From positions 62,001 to 126,000 of the forward strand of contig JAHWKK010000004.1 of assembly GCA_019347945.1 (NCBI GenBank): a stretch of DNA of 64,000 nt. The letters run 5' to 3'. Shown here one piece after another: positions 15,435-23,284 of this stretch (position 1 is the stretch's first letter; each line of letters begins with the position of its first letter). The translations under genes were made by a program, and so were the position numbers. Source of the stretch: Acidobacteriota bacterium (GTDB lineage Bacteria; Acidobacteriota; Thermoanaerobaculia; Gp7-AA8; JAHWKK01). A model generated the notes under the pieces. The model was not told the origin of the DNA and did not search any database. It saw nothing but the letters and a program-made list of their open reading frames with translations.

Positions 15435-16829
15435 TCATTCGGCATTGCGGACCCGGAAAAATAAGAGGTAGCTCATCGGACTGCTTCCATAGAAATGCTC
15501 GAGCTCGCTGGGGAACGCATAGGCAGTCGCGTTGAAGCCGGCTCCGTACACGACGGCCGGCGACGAATACACGTCACGAACATAACCGAGAGTCAGCGCA
15601 GTAATCCGGAACAGATCCTCTTCCAGATCCGCGTGATGACCTCCTTCTTCCGCTTCCAGAAGATCGTGGCTCGCGCGATCGACGATCTCGAGCCTGCCGG
15701 TGAGATGGTTCCGCGGCCCGACGCGAACGAGCGATTCGAGCGTAAACGCATCGAGGGTGCTTCCCTCCTCGGGATCGTTCCGACCCCAGATGAATCCGTG
15801 TGCCATCTCGCCGAACGAAGTAGGCCGGTGGTAGAGAACGGACGCAGTCGTTCGCTGCAGGTCTCCGGGGGCGTGAGCTTCGGGGTCTTCGAGGTGACCG
15901 GTGGAGATCTGCGCGCTCCAGTGAGGCGAAGGGGTAAAACCGATCCTGACGGACCACGAGTCGATCCGGCCCGTGTCGAGATCCCACCGTTCTTCGTCCG
16001 GCTCTTCCCCGTGGAAGCCGCTCATCTCGAGCCGCGCGATTCCGGAAGAAATGCCGAGCGTCAGAACGGATCCGGCAATGTGGGTCGAGTCCTGAAGGTG
16101 GTGCGCGAGCGTCGCCTGCGGAATTTCCATGGCGGAAACGCGATGGGGGAACGCAACCGGGCCGAGAGCGGGATCGCCGTGCACCGCCGCGTAGACGTTG
16201 CCGATCACGCCGGGCCACAACTCCTGCGCGTACTCAGCTGCGAGCTCCATGAAGAAGTCATGCGGATGCTGTCCGTCCACGATCGGCTCTCCATCCGCGA
16301 GCTCTCCCGTCTGAAACAGCTCCGGATAATACTCGTCGGAAATGGTCGCAGGCTCGAGGCTGAGCATCCCGCGAATGGCGAAGTGGCCTCCACCGAGCGG
16401 ACGATCGGCCATCACCATGAGCCAGTTCGTAGAAAAGATTTCGTCTTCTCCCCGGGGACCGGTCTGCACGACACCGTTCACAAATACCTGCCCGTGATGC
16501 ATCAGGTTCCATCCGCCGATCTGCCCGTGGTCGCCGTGCATCCCGGACGAAGCCGGGTTTACGCTGGTGCCGGAAGCCTGCTGCATCAGGAGCTTCCGGA
16601 TGGGATCTGTCGGGCCATGATCATGCACACCGTGCTCTTGCGCAGGAGGGGAGAGGTGCTGGATGACATCTTCCGCTTCCCCGGGCTCCGCCTGCTTCCC
16701 GGTTGGGCCCTCCTTTTCCTCGGGAGGAGCATGGTGCTGGTGCAGCGGCGCGACGGTCTCTCCGGTCGCTCGCTGGGCCAATATCGAAACCGCCACCAGC
16801 AGAGCGAAAAAGAAAAGACGATTCATCAT
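15435..16829 (-). CDS. His-rich outer-membrane beta-barrel protein, possibly metal-related
   Basis: This is a 464-residue protein, reading from MMNRLFFF at 16829; upstream in-frame codons add a non-signal stretch. A signal peptide ends near residue 20. Residues 25-120 are rich in His, Glu, Pro and Met (HQHHAPPEEKE, HGVHDHG, MHGDHG), a pattern common in copper or other transition-metal handling proteins. The remainder alternates aromatic and polar residues in barrel-like strands, with conserved-looking GQHPHDFFMELAAEYA. It ends in a strand SYLLFFRVRNAE, as in outer-membrane proteins. I know similar proteins only as hypotheticals near copper-resistance genes, but none of those genes is nearby. 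It lies 65 bases downstream of rtcB on the same strand. Confidence 0.6.
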   Translation of the reverse strand: MMNRLFFFALLVAVSILAQRATGETVAPLHQHHAPPEEKEGPTGKQAEPGEAEDVIQHLSPPAQEHGVHDHGPTDPIRKLLMQQASGTSVNPASSGMHGDHGQIGGWNLMHHGQVFVNGVVQTGPRGEDEIFSTNWLMVMADRPLGGGHFAIRGMLSLEPATISDEYYPELFQTGELADGEPIVDGQHPHDFFMELAAEYAQELWPGVIGNVYAAVHGDPALGPVAFPHRVSAMEIPQATLAHHLQDSTHIAGSVLTLGISSGIARLEMSGFHGEEPDEERWDLDTGRIDSWSVRIGFTPSPHWSAQISTGHLEDPEAHAPGDLQRTTASVLYHRPTSFGEMAHGFIWGRNDPEEGSTLDAFTLESLVRVGPRNHLTGRLEIVDRASHDLLEAEEGGHHADLEEDLFRITALTLGYVRDVYSSPAVVYGAGFNATAYAFPSELEHFYGSSPMSYLLFFRVRNAE

Positions 16830-16894
16830 GATGGGCGATCCAGCAAGAGCCAGGCCCTCCGCAACATCTCTAAAAGGAAGCACTCAAATCGCTC

Positions 16895-18118
16895 CTATCC
16901 TTTGACGCAGACGACCTGACGGAGAGTGTGCGCCACCTCGACGAGGTCCTTCTGCGCGGCCATCACGGCATCGATCGACTTGTAGGCCATCGGAGTCTCA
17001 TCGATGACTCCGATGTCCTTGCGGCATTCGACTCCTGCCGTTGCACGCGCGTGATCCTCCACCGAGAACCTCTTTCGCGCCTCGGTTCGCGACATCGCGC
17101 GACCGGCGCCGTGCGAGCAGCTCCGGAAACTCTCCGGATTTCCTTTGCCACGAACAATGTAGGAGCGTGCTCCCATGCTTCCCGGGATGATCCCGAGCTC
17201 CCCTTCGCCGGCGCGCACCGCTCCCTTGCGCGTGACGAGCACATCTTCACCGTAATGGTTCTCGATCGCGACGTAGTTATGGTGGCAGTTCACCGCCTCG
17301 AGGTCGATCTCGAACGGCGGGAGCTCTCCGGTGCCGCGGATCGCCTCGATCGTCGCAGCCATCATCAGACGCCGGTTGGTCGCCGCGAAATCCTGCGCCC
17401 AATGGACCGCCTCCACGTAATCGTCGAAATGCTCGCTTCCCTCGGACAGATACGCGAGGTCCCGGTCGGGAAGATTCTGCTGCTGCCGTTCCGCTTCCTT
17501 CTTAGCGAGGCTGATGAAGTAACTGCCGATCCGGTTCCCGACGCCGCGCGAGCCGCTGTGAAGCATGATCCAGACGTAATCGCTTTCGTCGAGACAGACC
17601 TCGATGAAGTGGTTGCCGGAGCCGAGCGTCCCGAGCTGATTGAAGTCGTTCCCTCTCCCGACCTTCGGATGCTTCTCGCTGATCGCACGGTAGCGCGGCT
17701 CGAGGTTTGCCCACGACTCCACTGCCGGCGCCGGCGGCCTGTGCCAGGCGCCGCGATCGTTCTTCCCACCGCGGTGGGTGCGGCCGTGGGGAACGGCCCG
17801 CTCGATCGCCGAGCGGATCGAACGGAGGTTGTCCGGTAGATCGGAGGCGGTGAGCGACGTGCGCATCGCCATCATTCCGCATCCGATGTCGACGCCGACT
17901 GCGGCCGGGATGATCGCCTTCTTCGTCGCGATCACGCTTCCGACGGTCGCTCCGATCCCGAAGTGGACGTCGGGCATCGCCGCGATCCAGCGGTAGATGA
18001 ACGGCATCCGGGAGAGATTCAGAAGCTGTTGCTTCGCTTCGTCCTCGACCGGCACGCCCCTCGTCCATGCCTTGACCGGGACACCACCACCCTCCTGCAG
18101 AATCTCGTAGCTCGGCAT
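16895..18118 (-). CDS. rtcB: RNA-splicing ligase RtcB
   Basis: This is a 407-residue protein. GGGGAGGAG a few bases before the ATG at 18118 sets the start. RtcB landmarks are all present: the Mn-binding Cys in VGVDIGCGMM near residue 80, GTLGSGNHFIEV near 165, and the His in VNCHHNYV. The nucleophilic His sits in SCSHGAGRAMSR. The enzyme joins RNA 2',3'-cyclic phosphate or 3'-phosphate ends to 5'-hydroxyl ends using GTP and Mn2+, for RNA repair. No archease, rtcA or sigma-54 activator RtcR flanks it, unlike the enterobacterial operon. Confidence 0.95.
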   Translation of the reverse strand: MPSYEILQEGGGVPVKAWTRGVPVEDEAKQQLLNLSRMPFIYRWIAAMPDVHFGIGATVGSVIATKKAIIPAAVGVDIGCGMMAMRTSLTASDLPDNLRSIRSAIERAVPHGRTHRGGKNDRGAWHRPPAPAVESWANLEPRYRAISEKHPKVGRGNDFNQLGTLGSGNHFIEVCLDESDYVWIMLHSGSRGVGNRIGSYFISLAKKEAERQQQNLPDRDLAYLSEGSEHFDDYVEAVHWAQDFAATNRRLMMAATIEAIRGTGELPPFEIDLEAVNCHHNYVAIENHYGEDVLVTRKGAVRAGEGELGIIPGSMGARSYIVRGKGNPESFRSCSHGAGRAMSRTEARKRFSVEDHARATAGVECRKDIGVIDETPMAYKSIDAVMAAQKDLVEVAHTLRQVVCVKG

Positions 18119-18210
18119 TCGTTCTCCTCCCCGTCGGGATATGCAACCCACGGCCCGATCCGGACGAAACGGCCTCGACTCGCCGGGTCGAAACACGAAT
18201 AATTGCGCGC

Positions 18211-18972
18211 GTGACTCATCCAGGGAAAGCGCGGTTCGACGTGATCATCTCCGCCCGGAACGAGGCGCCGACCATCGCGGGACCGGTCCAGGCGGCGCTT
18301 TCGACCCCTGGCGTCGGGCGTGTCATCGTCGTCGACGACGGCTCCACGGATGGAACCGGCGAGATCGCCCGCCTTGCGGGAGCCGAAGTCATTCGTCGCG
18401 ACGGCGCCGGGAGCAAGGCGCTCGCGATGCGCGAGGGGGTCGGGGCATCGAGCGCCGACGTGATCCTCTTCTTCGACGGCGACATCATTGCGACCGCTCC
18501 CGAACATCTCGAGGGGATCGCGGCACCGGTCCTCGACGGAACCGCCCCGCTGTCGATCGGAGTGGTCAGCTACGGAGGGATTCTCGACCCACTCCTTCTC
18601 CGCCTTCCGCCGATCTCAGGGCTGCGCGCGATGAAGCGCTGGGTCTTCGAGGACGTACCTCCGGAGAAGCTCCGCGGCTTTCAGATCGAGATCATGATCA
18701 ACGAGGTGATCGCGCGGAGGCGGCTTCCCTTCGCGGTCCGTACGCTGCGCGGCTGCTGCCATCGAACCAAACGCGACAAGCTCGGCCTCGTTCGCGGCTG
18801 GTCTTCGCAGCTCGCCATGGTCGGCGAGCTTCTCGGCTGTCTGAAAGTGGTCCCCCTCTGGACATACGGCTCGTTCCTCGGAAACCTCCATGTCCTGTCT
18901 CCCGTCGTCACCGCAGCTTCCGCGGCTTCTGATGTGGGGGTCCCGGCGCCGACCGGGGAGCAGCCGGGTTGA
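18211..18972 (+). CDS. Family 2 glycosyltransferase
   Basis: This is a 253-residue protein. Its GTG start lies 7 bases after AATAAT at 18198-18203, with no ribosome binding site, so the mRNA may be leaderless. The GT-A fold is clear: FDVIISARNEAPTI, VIVVDDGSTDGT, and the DxD-like DGD in VILFFDGDIIA. Residues 130-200 include GGILDPLLLRLPP and a Glu/Asp-rich region. A weak hydrophobic region follows, suggesting peripheral membrane association. Such enzymes transfer a sugar from a nucleotide or polyprenyl donor to a lipid or glycan; the acceptor is unknown. It is divergent from rtcB across 92 bases. Confidence 0.8.
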   Translation: MTHPGKARFDVIISARNEAPTIAGPVQAALSTPGVGRVIVVDDGSTDGTGEIARLAGAEVIRRDGAGSKALAMREGVGASSADVILFFDGDIIATAPEHLEGIAAPVLDGTAPLSIGVVSYGGILDPLLLRLPPISGLRAMKRWVFEDVPPEKLRGFQIEIMINEVIARRRLPFAVRTLRGCCHRTKRDKLGLVRGWSSQLAMVGELLGCLKVVPLWTYGSFLGNLHVLSPVVTAASAASDVGVPAPTGEQPG

Positions 18973-19031
18973 ACGGGGGCCGCTTCAACCGCGGCTCAGC
19001 GAGACCGTCTGCCCTTTCAACCCTCCAGACC

Positions 19032-19060
19032 TTCACGGCGAGCCAAAGGTAGTCTAGGAT
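19032..19060 (+). promoter_or_regulatory. Putative promoter of the radical SAM gene
   Basis: TTCACG at 19032-19037 and TAGGAT at 19055-19060 are separated by 17 bases. They lie about 40 bases upstream of the ATG, which also has GAGGAG before it. Confidence 0.4.
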
Positions 19061-19102
19061 GACTCACTCCGGCAGCCGAGTCGTCCGGAAGAGGAGAACG
19101 CA

Positions 19103-20452
19103 ATGAGCTTCGCCACGGCATGGTCGCTGTTCGTCGATCCGGTAACCGCTGAAAAGAGAAGATTGCTCGACGAGCGCTGGCAGAACCTTCCGCCCGCCGT
19201 GAAGGTCGCGACGCAGGGACTCGGCCAGAAGGCAACCGGCTGCGGCGCGACAATCGGCACTCAGCCAAAGTGTGACTTTGCATGCACCGGCTGTTACCTC
19301 GGTACCGAAGCCAACAGGATTCCCGCGCTGCCGGTCGAAGAAGTCCTCGCTCAGATAGACCGGATTCGCGCGTGGCTCGGACCGAAAAGCAACCTTCAGC
19401 TTACCGACGGGGAGATCACGTTGCGGCCTGCGGACGAGCTCGTCCGTATCCTTTCGCACGCGCGTAAGGTGGGCGCCATCCCGATGGTCATGACGCACGG
19501 CGACAACTTCCGCCGCAATCCCGGGCTTCTGGAGCGGCTGATGACGGAGGGGGGGCTGACCGAGGTCTCGATTCACGTCGACATCACACAGCGTGGGCGC
19601 GATGGCTATCGCTCCCCCAAATCCGAGGTCGAGCTGATGCCGCTGCGCGACGAGCTCGCCGATCTCGTGCGGAACGCCCGGAAGACCACGGGGCTCCGCT
19701 TGCGCGCGGCGACGACGATGACGATCACTTCGCAGAATGTCGGCCAGGTCTCCGACGTCTGCCGCTGGCTGATCCGGAACCGGGACGCGTTCAGCCTGAT
19801 CAGCTTTCAGCCGCTCGCGCAGGTGGGGCGCACCCGTTCCCATCTCGAAGGAGTCTCTTCTGATCAACTCTGGGCGGAAGTGGGGAAGGCAACCGCGGAG
19901 TTTGGAACGCCGATCGGAAACGCGCCGCTCCACTTCGGTCACCCCGACTGCACGCGCTTCATTCCGATGATCGCCCTCGAGGATTCGAAGGGATTGAAGC
20001 TGGTCGAGCTGATCCGCGATCACGAGAAGGATCTCGAGATCATGAAGGAGTACACGGACACCGGGCTGCTCGGCGTGGCGTTCCGGGACGACCGCCCCGA
20101 GGAGATGGTCGGTCGTGCGCTCGGCATGATGCGACAGGCGGGACGATTCATCTTCGGACGTGGCCGTCGCTGGGTGAACGAGAAACTGAAGGAATCGATG
20201 GGGACGTCGTTTGCGCCGGTCCTCGCCCGCGGCCTTCTGCGCCAGCTCCGCGTCGACTCGGTCACCTTCACGAGCCACCACTTCATGGACGCTTCGCAGC
20301 TCGAGACCGAGCGTGGAAAGGAACGGCTGGAGGCGTGCGTCTTTCGCGTTCCGATCGACGACGAGATGGTTCCGATGTGCCGGGTCAACGCGGGCGGCGT
20401 GCGGGAGAAGTTCTACGAAGAGATCACGGCGAAAGCTCACGTCCACGCGTAG
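19103..20452 (+). CDS. Radical SAM enzyme of unknown substrate
   Basis: This is a 449-residue cytoplasmic protein, with GAGGAG about 10 bases before the ATG. The radical SAM cluster motif CxxxCxxC appears as CDFACTGCYLG near residues 57-67, preceded by GCGATIGTQPK. LQLTDGEITLRP near 98 fits the glycine-rich SAM contact region. STIHVDI-like sequence (EVSIHVDITQRGRDGYRSP) and the remaining barrel strands follow. The last 170 residues carry one more Cys (in LEACVFRVP) near the C-terminus but no SPASM-like cysteine cluster. The reaction is unknown; the following YdjY-like gene is the only clue. It is not a close match to MoaA, NifB, HemN or Tes by its flanking motifs. Confidence 0.8.
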   Translation: MSFATAWSLFVDPVTAEKRRLLDERWQNLPPAVKVATQGLGQKATGCGATIGTQPKCDFACTGCYLGTEANRIPALPVEEVLAQIDRIRAWLGPKSNLQLTDGEITLRPADELVRILSHARKVGAIPMVMTHGDNFRRNPGLLERLMTEGGLTEVSIHVDITQRGRDGYRSPKSEVELMPLRDELADLVRNARKTTGLRLRAATTMTITSQNVGQVSDVCRWLIRNRDAFSLISFQPLAQVGRTRSHLEGVSSDQLWAEVGKATAEFGTPIGNAPLHFGHPDCTRFIPMIALEDSKGLKLVELIRDHEKDLEIMKEYTDTGLLGVAFRDDRPEEMVGRALGMMRQAGRFIFGRGRRWVNEKLKESMGTSFAPVLARGLLRQLRVDSVTFTSHHFMDASQLETERGKERLEACVFRVPIDDEMVPMCRVNAGGVREKFYEEITAKAHVHA

Positions 20453-20489
20453 GCAAAGGCTCGCGGTCGTCGGGCTGCTGACGGGCGCC

Positions 20490-21104
20490 GTGGCGCTCGC
20501 TTTCTGCATCTCCTGCAGCTCGGCCGAAGATTCGAAGATTGCCGTCGATCGCTCGCGTCGCGAGATTCGATTTCCGGCGATCGTTCAGATCGATGCGTTC
20601 AGCCGGTCGATGTTCCAGCCGGGCCATCATTCGGTCGTCTCGAAGTACGGCGTCTCTCGCTTCGGCGCGCTGTTGCTGGCCGAGGTGAGCGACCTCGAGG
20701 TTCGACGCGCGCTCGAGTCGCTCGGGGCGGAACCCGGTGACAATCTCGTTCCGGAGAGTTGGACCAAGCGGAACGACCCGGCCGCCACCGCGCCGGACAT
20801 TCGGGTCGAGGGATCTCGCGTCGAGGTTTTCGTCGAGGCCGGCGGGAAGCGGTACCGGCTCGACGAGTTGATCCGCTCGACGCCCGAGTCCGATCTCGAC
20901 CTTCGGTACGGCGGCAACGAGGCCTGGCGCTCACGATTCCGGAGCGGCTGCATCGTCTGCAACTACTCCTGTCCCGGCGGCGCGGTCGGGAATCACACGC
21001 TGACGATTCGCGACGAGGCGACCGAGCGCGTGGTTTTCAGGCTCGCGAACGATTTTCCACTCGCGGATGGCGACCGGGTCCGGGTCGTTCTGCGTCTCGA
21101 GTAG
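20490..21104 (+). CDS. YdjY-domain-like exported protein (start uncertain)
   Basis: The frame encodes a short hydrophobic segment with two Cys (LAFCISCSS). About 180 residues follow, resembling the YdjY domain: GALLLAEVSDLEVRRALES followed by LGAEPGD, then IRVEGSRVEVFVEAGGKRYRL. A Cys pair CIVCNYSCPGG appears near the C-terminus. Upstream codons would give a better signal peptide (RRQR followed by LAVVGLLTGAVAL). However, no ATG, GTG or TTG lies in frame between the radical SAM stop at 20452 and GTG 20490; CTG at 20475 is another option. The true start is therefore unclear and coupling with the upstream gene is likely. YdjY family function is unknown. Confidence 0.6.
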   Translation: MALAFCISCSSAEDSKIAVDRSRREIRFPAIVQIDAFSRSMFQPGHHSVVSKYGVSRFGALLLAEVSDLEVRRALESLGAEPGDNLVPESWTKRNDPAATAPDIRVEGSRVEVFVEAGGKRYRLDELIRSTPESDLDLRYGGNEAWRSRFRSGCIVCNYSCPGGAVGNHTLTIRDEATERVVFRLANDFPLADGDRVRVVLRLE

Positions 21105-21159
21105 TCGCTCGGTGCGCATCGCATAAAAGCGCTGGGGCGCGTCCCTCGCCCCGCCTTTC

Positions 21160-21222
21160 CTGATCCCTGATCCCTGATCCCTGATCCCTGATCCCTAATC
21201 CCTAATCACTAATCCCTAATCC
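21160..21222. repeat. Heptamer tandem array, nine units
   Basis: There are five copies of CTGATCC followed by CTAATCC, CTAATCA, CTAATCC and CTAATCC. The array runs directly into CTA at 21223-21225, the complement of the hslU TAG stop. Because 7 is not a multiple of 3, the TGA/TAA in each unit stops all three frames on the + strand. The TAG in each TAATCC unit does the same on the - strand. Confidence 0.9.
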
Positions 21223-22617
21223 CTACAAAATATAGCGACTCAGATCGTCGTCGCGGACGATGTCGCCGACGTGATCGCGGACGTAGTCAGCGTCGATCGC
21301 CACCGTCTCGCCGGGACGTTCGCTCGCTTCGAAGCTCAGCGTATCAAGCACCCGCTCCATCACGGTCTGCAGCCGCCGCGCTCCGATGTTCTCGGTTCTA
21401 TCGTTGACGGTGACGGCGATCTTCGCGATCTCCGCAACGGCGTCGTCCGTGAACACGACCGTGAGCCCCTCCGTGGAAAGCAATGCTTCGTACTGCCGTG
21501 TCAGCGCCGCGCGGGGCTCGCGGAGAATGCGGACGAAATCAGCCTCCGTCAGCGCATCGAGCTCGACGCGAATCGGAAAGCGACCCTGGAGCTCCGGGAT
21601 CAGATCCGAGGGTTTCGAAACGTGGAATGCACCGGCGGCAATGAAGAGAACGTGGTCGGTACGGACGATCCCGTACTTCGTGTTGACCGCCGTCCCCTCG
21701 ACGATCGGGAGAAGGTCCCGCTGCACTCCTTCTCTCGAGACGTCCGGCCCCTGCTTCGATTCTCTCCCCGCGACCTTGTCGATCTCGTCGAGGAAGACGA
21801 TGCCGCTCTGTTCGACGCGGTTGACGGCTTCCCTGGCGAGCGAAGACTGGTCGATCAGCTTCGCCGCCTCCTCCTCGATCAGGATCTCCCGCGCATCGCC
21901 GACGCGCATCTTTTGCTTCTTTGTCTTGCCGCCGAAGAGGCCGGGAAGCATGTCCTTCATGTTGACGCCCATCTCCTCGACGCCCTGATTCGTGAAGATC
22001 TCGAACGAGGGAAAGCCCTGATCCCGGACATCCACCTCGATCTCACGGTCTTCGAGACGTCCCTGGTCGAGCCAGATTCCCATCTTTTCGCGGGTCTCGG
22101 TGCGGTCGGTCTCTTCGTTCTGCGGCTGAAAGGCGGGAGCGGGCCGCGAGCGGCCCGGAAGCAGAAGATCGAGCAGACGCTCTCTGGCCGCCTTCTCCGC
22201 CTGGGCGCGCACCTGTTTCGCGCGTTCCTCGCGGACCATCGCGACGCCCAGCTCGGTGAGGTCGCGGACGATCGACTCGACATCCCGCCCGACGTAACCG
22301 ACCTCGGTGAACTTGGAGGCTTCGACTTTCAGGAACGGCGAGCTCGTCAGCCGTGCGAGCCGTCTCGCGATCTCGGTCTTTCCGACGCCGGTCGGTCCGA
22401 TCATGATGATGTTCTTCGGCGAGATCTCTTCACGGAGCTCCGCGCCGAGCTGCTGGCGCCGCCAGCGGTTGCGGAGCGCAATCGCGACCGCGCGCTTCGC
22501 GGCGTTCTGCCCGACGATGTAACGGTCGAGCTCCGCGACGACCCGCTTCGGTGTCAGATCGTGCTCGACCTCCGACTTCTCGCCCGCTCCGACCGACCCA
22601 GGAAGAATGATCGCCAT
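21223..22617 (-). CDS. hslU: HslU, ATPase subunit of the HslVU protease
   Basis: This is a 464-residue AAA+ protein of normal length for HslU. N-terminal [17 protein letters not shown], Walker [10 protein letters not shown] near residue 75, the substrate-gripping pore motif EVGYVGRD, Walker [13 protein letters not shown] and the C-terminal [12 protein letters not shown] sensor-2 region are all present. It ends in a hydrophobic ISRYIL-like tail (DLSRYIL) that docks into HslV. HslU unfolds substrates and feeds them to the HslV peptidase ring. Its ATG follows the hslV stop with no gap. The intermediate domain is present (residues about 110-235). Confidence 0.97.
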   Translation of the reverse strand: MAIILPGSVGAGEKSEVEHDLTPKRVVAELDRYIVGQNAAKRAVAIALRNRWRRQQLGAELREEISPKNIIMIGPTGVGKTEIARRLARLTSSPFLKVEASKFTEVGYVGRDVESIVRDLTELGVAMVREERAKQVRAQAEKAARERLLDLLLPGRSRPAPAFQPQNEETDRTETREKMGIWLDQGRLEDREIEVDVRDQGFPSFEIFTNQGVEEMGVNMKDMLPGLFGGKTKKQKMRVGDAREILIEEEAAKLIDQSSLAREAVNRVEQSGIVFLDEIDKVAGRESKQGPDVSREGVQRDLLPIVEGTAVNTKYGIVRTDHVLFIAAGAFHVSKPSDLIPELQGRFPIRVELDALTEADFVRILREPRAALTRQYEALLSTEGLTVVFTDDAVAEIAKIAVTVNDRTENIGARRLQTVMERVLDTLSFEASERPGETVAIDADYVRDHVGDIVRDDDLSRYIL

Positions 22618-23160
22618 TCAGAGCACCTCGACCGTGATGTTGTCGTTCGTGTAGATACAGATCGTCGAGGCGATCTCGAGCGCTTTTCGGACGATCTCCT
22701 CGGCGCTCATCTCCGTGTGCGCGAGCAGAGCCATCGCCGCGGAATGCGCATACGGGCCTCCCGAACCGATCGAGAGAATGCCATTCTCGTCCGGCTGGAT
22801 GAGATCACCGGTCCCGGAGACGAGATACGACCGCTCGGCATTCGCGACGATCAGATAGGCCTGAAGCTGGCGGAGGTACTTGTCGAGCCTCCAGTCCTTC
22901 GCAAGCTCGACGACCGAACGCTCGATGTTCCCTCCGTACTCTTCGAGCTTCGCCTCGAAGCGTGAAAACAGGGCGAATGCGTCGGCGGCGGAGCCAGCGA
23001 AACCGGCGAGGACTTCTCCGCGGTAGAGCCTCCGCACTTTGGAGGCCCCTCGCTTCATGACGGTGTTGCCGACGGTCACCTGGCCATCGCCGGCCATCGC
23101 GATTTTTCCATCGCGACGCACGCTGACGACGGTCGTCGCGTGAATGATCTGCTCAGACAT
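22618..23160 (-). CDS. hslV: HslV, peptidase subunit of the HslVU protease
   Basis: This is a 180-residue Ntn-hydrolase. The catalytic Thr starts [12 protein letters not shown], so the first eight residues are a propeptide; in E. coli only Met is removed. Other conserved parts are [27 protein letters not shown] and [14 protein letters not shown] use ATG 23160; a TTG three bases earlier is possible but unneeded. It forms the proteolytic double ring of HslVU, and stop and start codons of hslV/hslU are adjacent, ensuring equal expression. No xerC, topA or trmFO homologue flanks it in this window. Confidence 0.96.
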   Translation of the reverse strand: MSEQIIHATTVVSVRRDGKIAMAGDGQVTVGNTVMKRGASKVRRLYRGEVLAGFAGSAADAFALFSRFEAKLEEYGGNIERSVVELAKDWRLDKYLRQLQAYLIVANAERSYLVSGTGDLIQPDENGILSIGSGGPYAHSAAMALLAHTEMSAEEIVRKALEIASTICIYTNDNITVEVL

Positions 23161-23284
23161 CAATTGCCCGTTCCGAAATCTGTTCTCGAGTCACCAGTGG
23201 GCCTAACCGATCGGCCGGGCAAGCTAATCCTGAGCGCAGAAGTCGCTCATCGCTCGTCACTCACCTCTCGCCCCTCGTCTTCGT

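Noticed and set aside
19064-20509. A 481-codon open frame on the minus strand
   Set aside because: Shadow of the radical SAM gene; the sense frame has the CxxxCxxC motif and a ribosome binding site.
21271-22965. A 564-codon open frame on the plus strand over hslU/hslV
   Set aside because: Antisense to two highly conserved genes; no domain.
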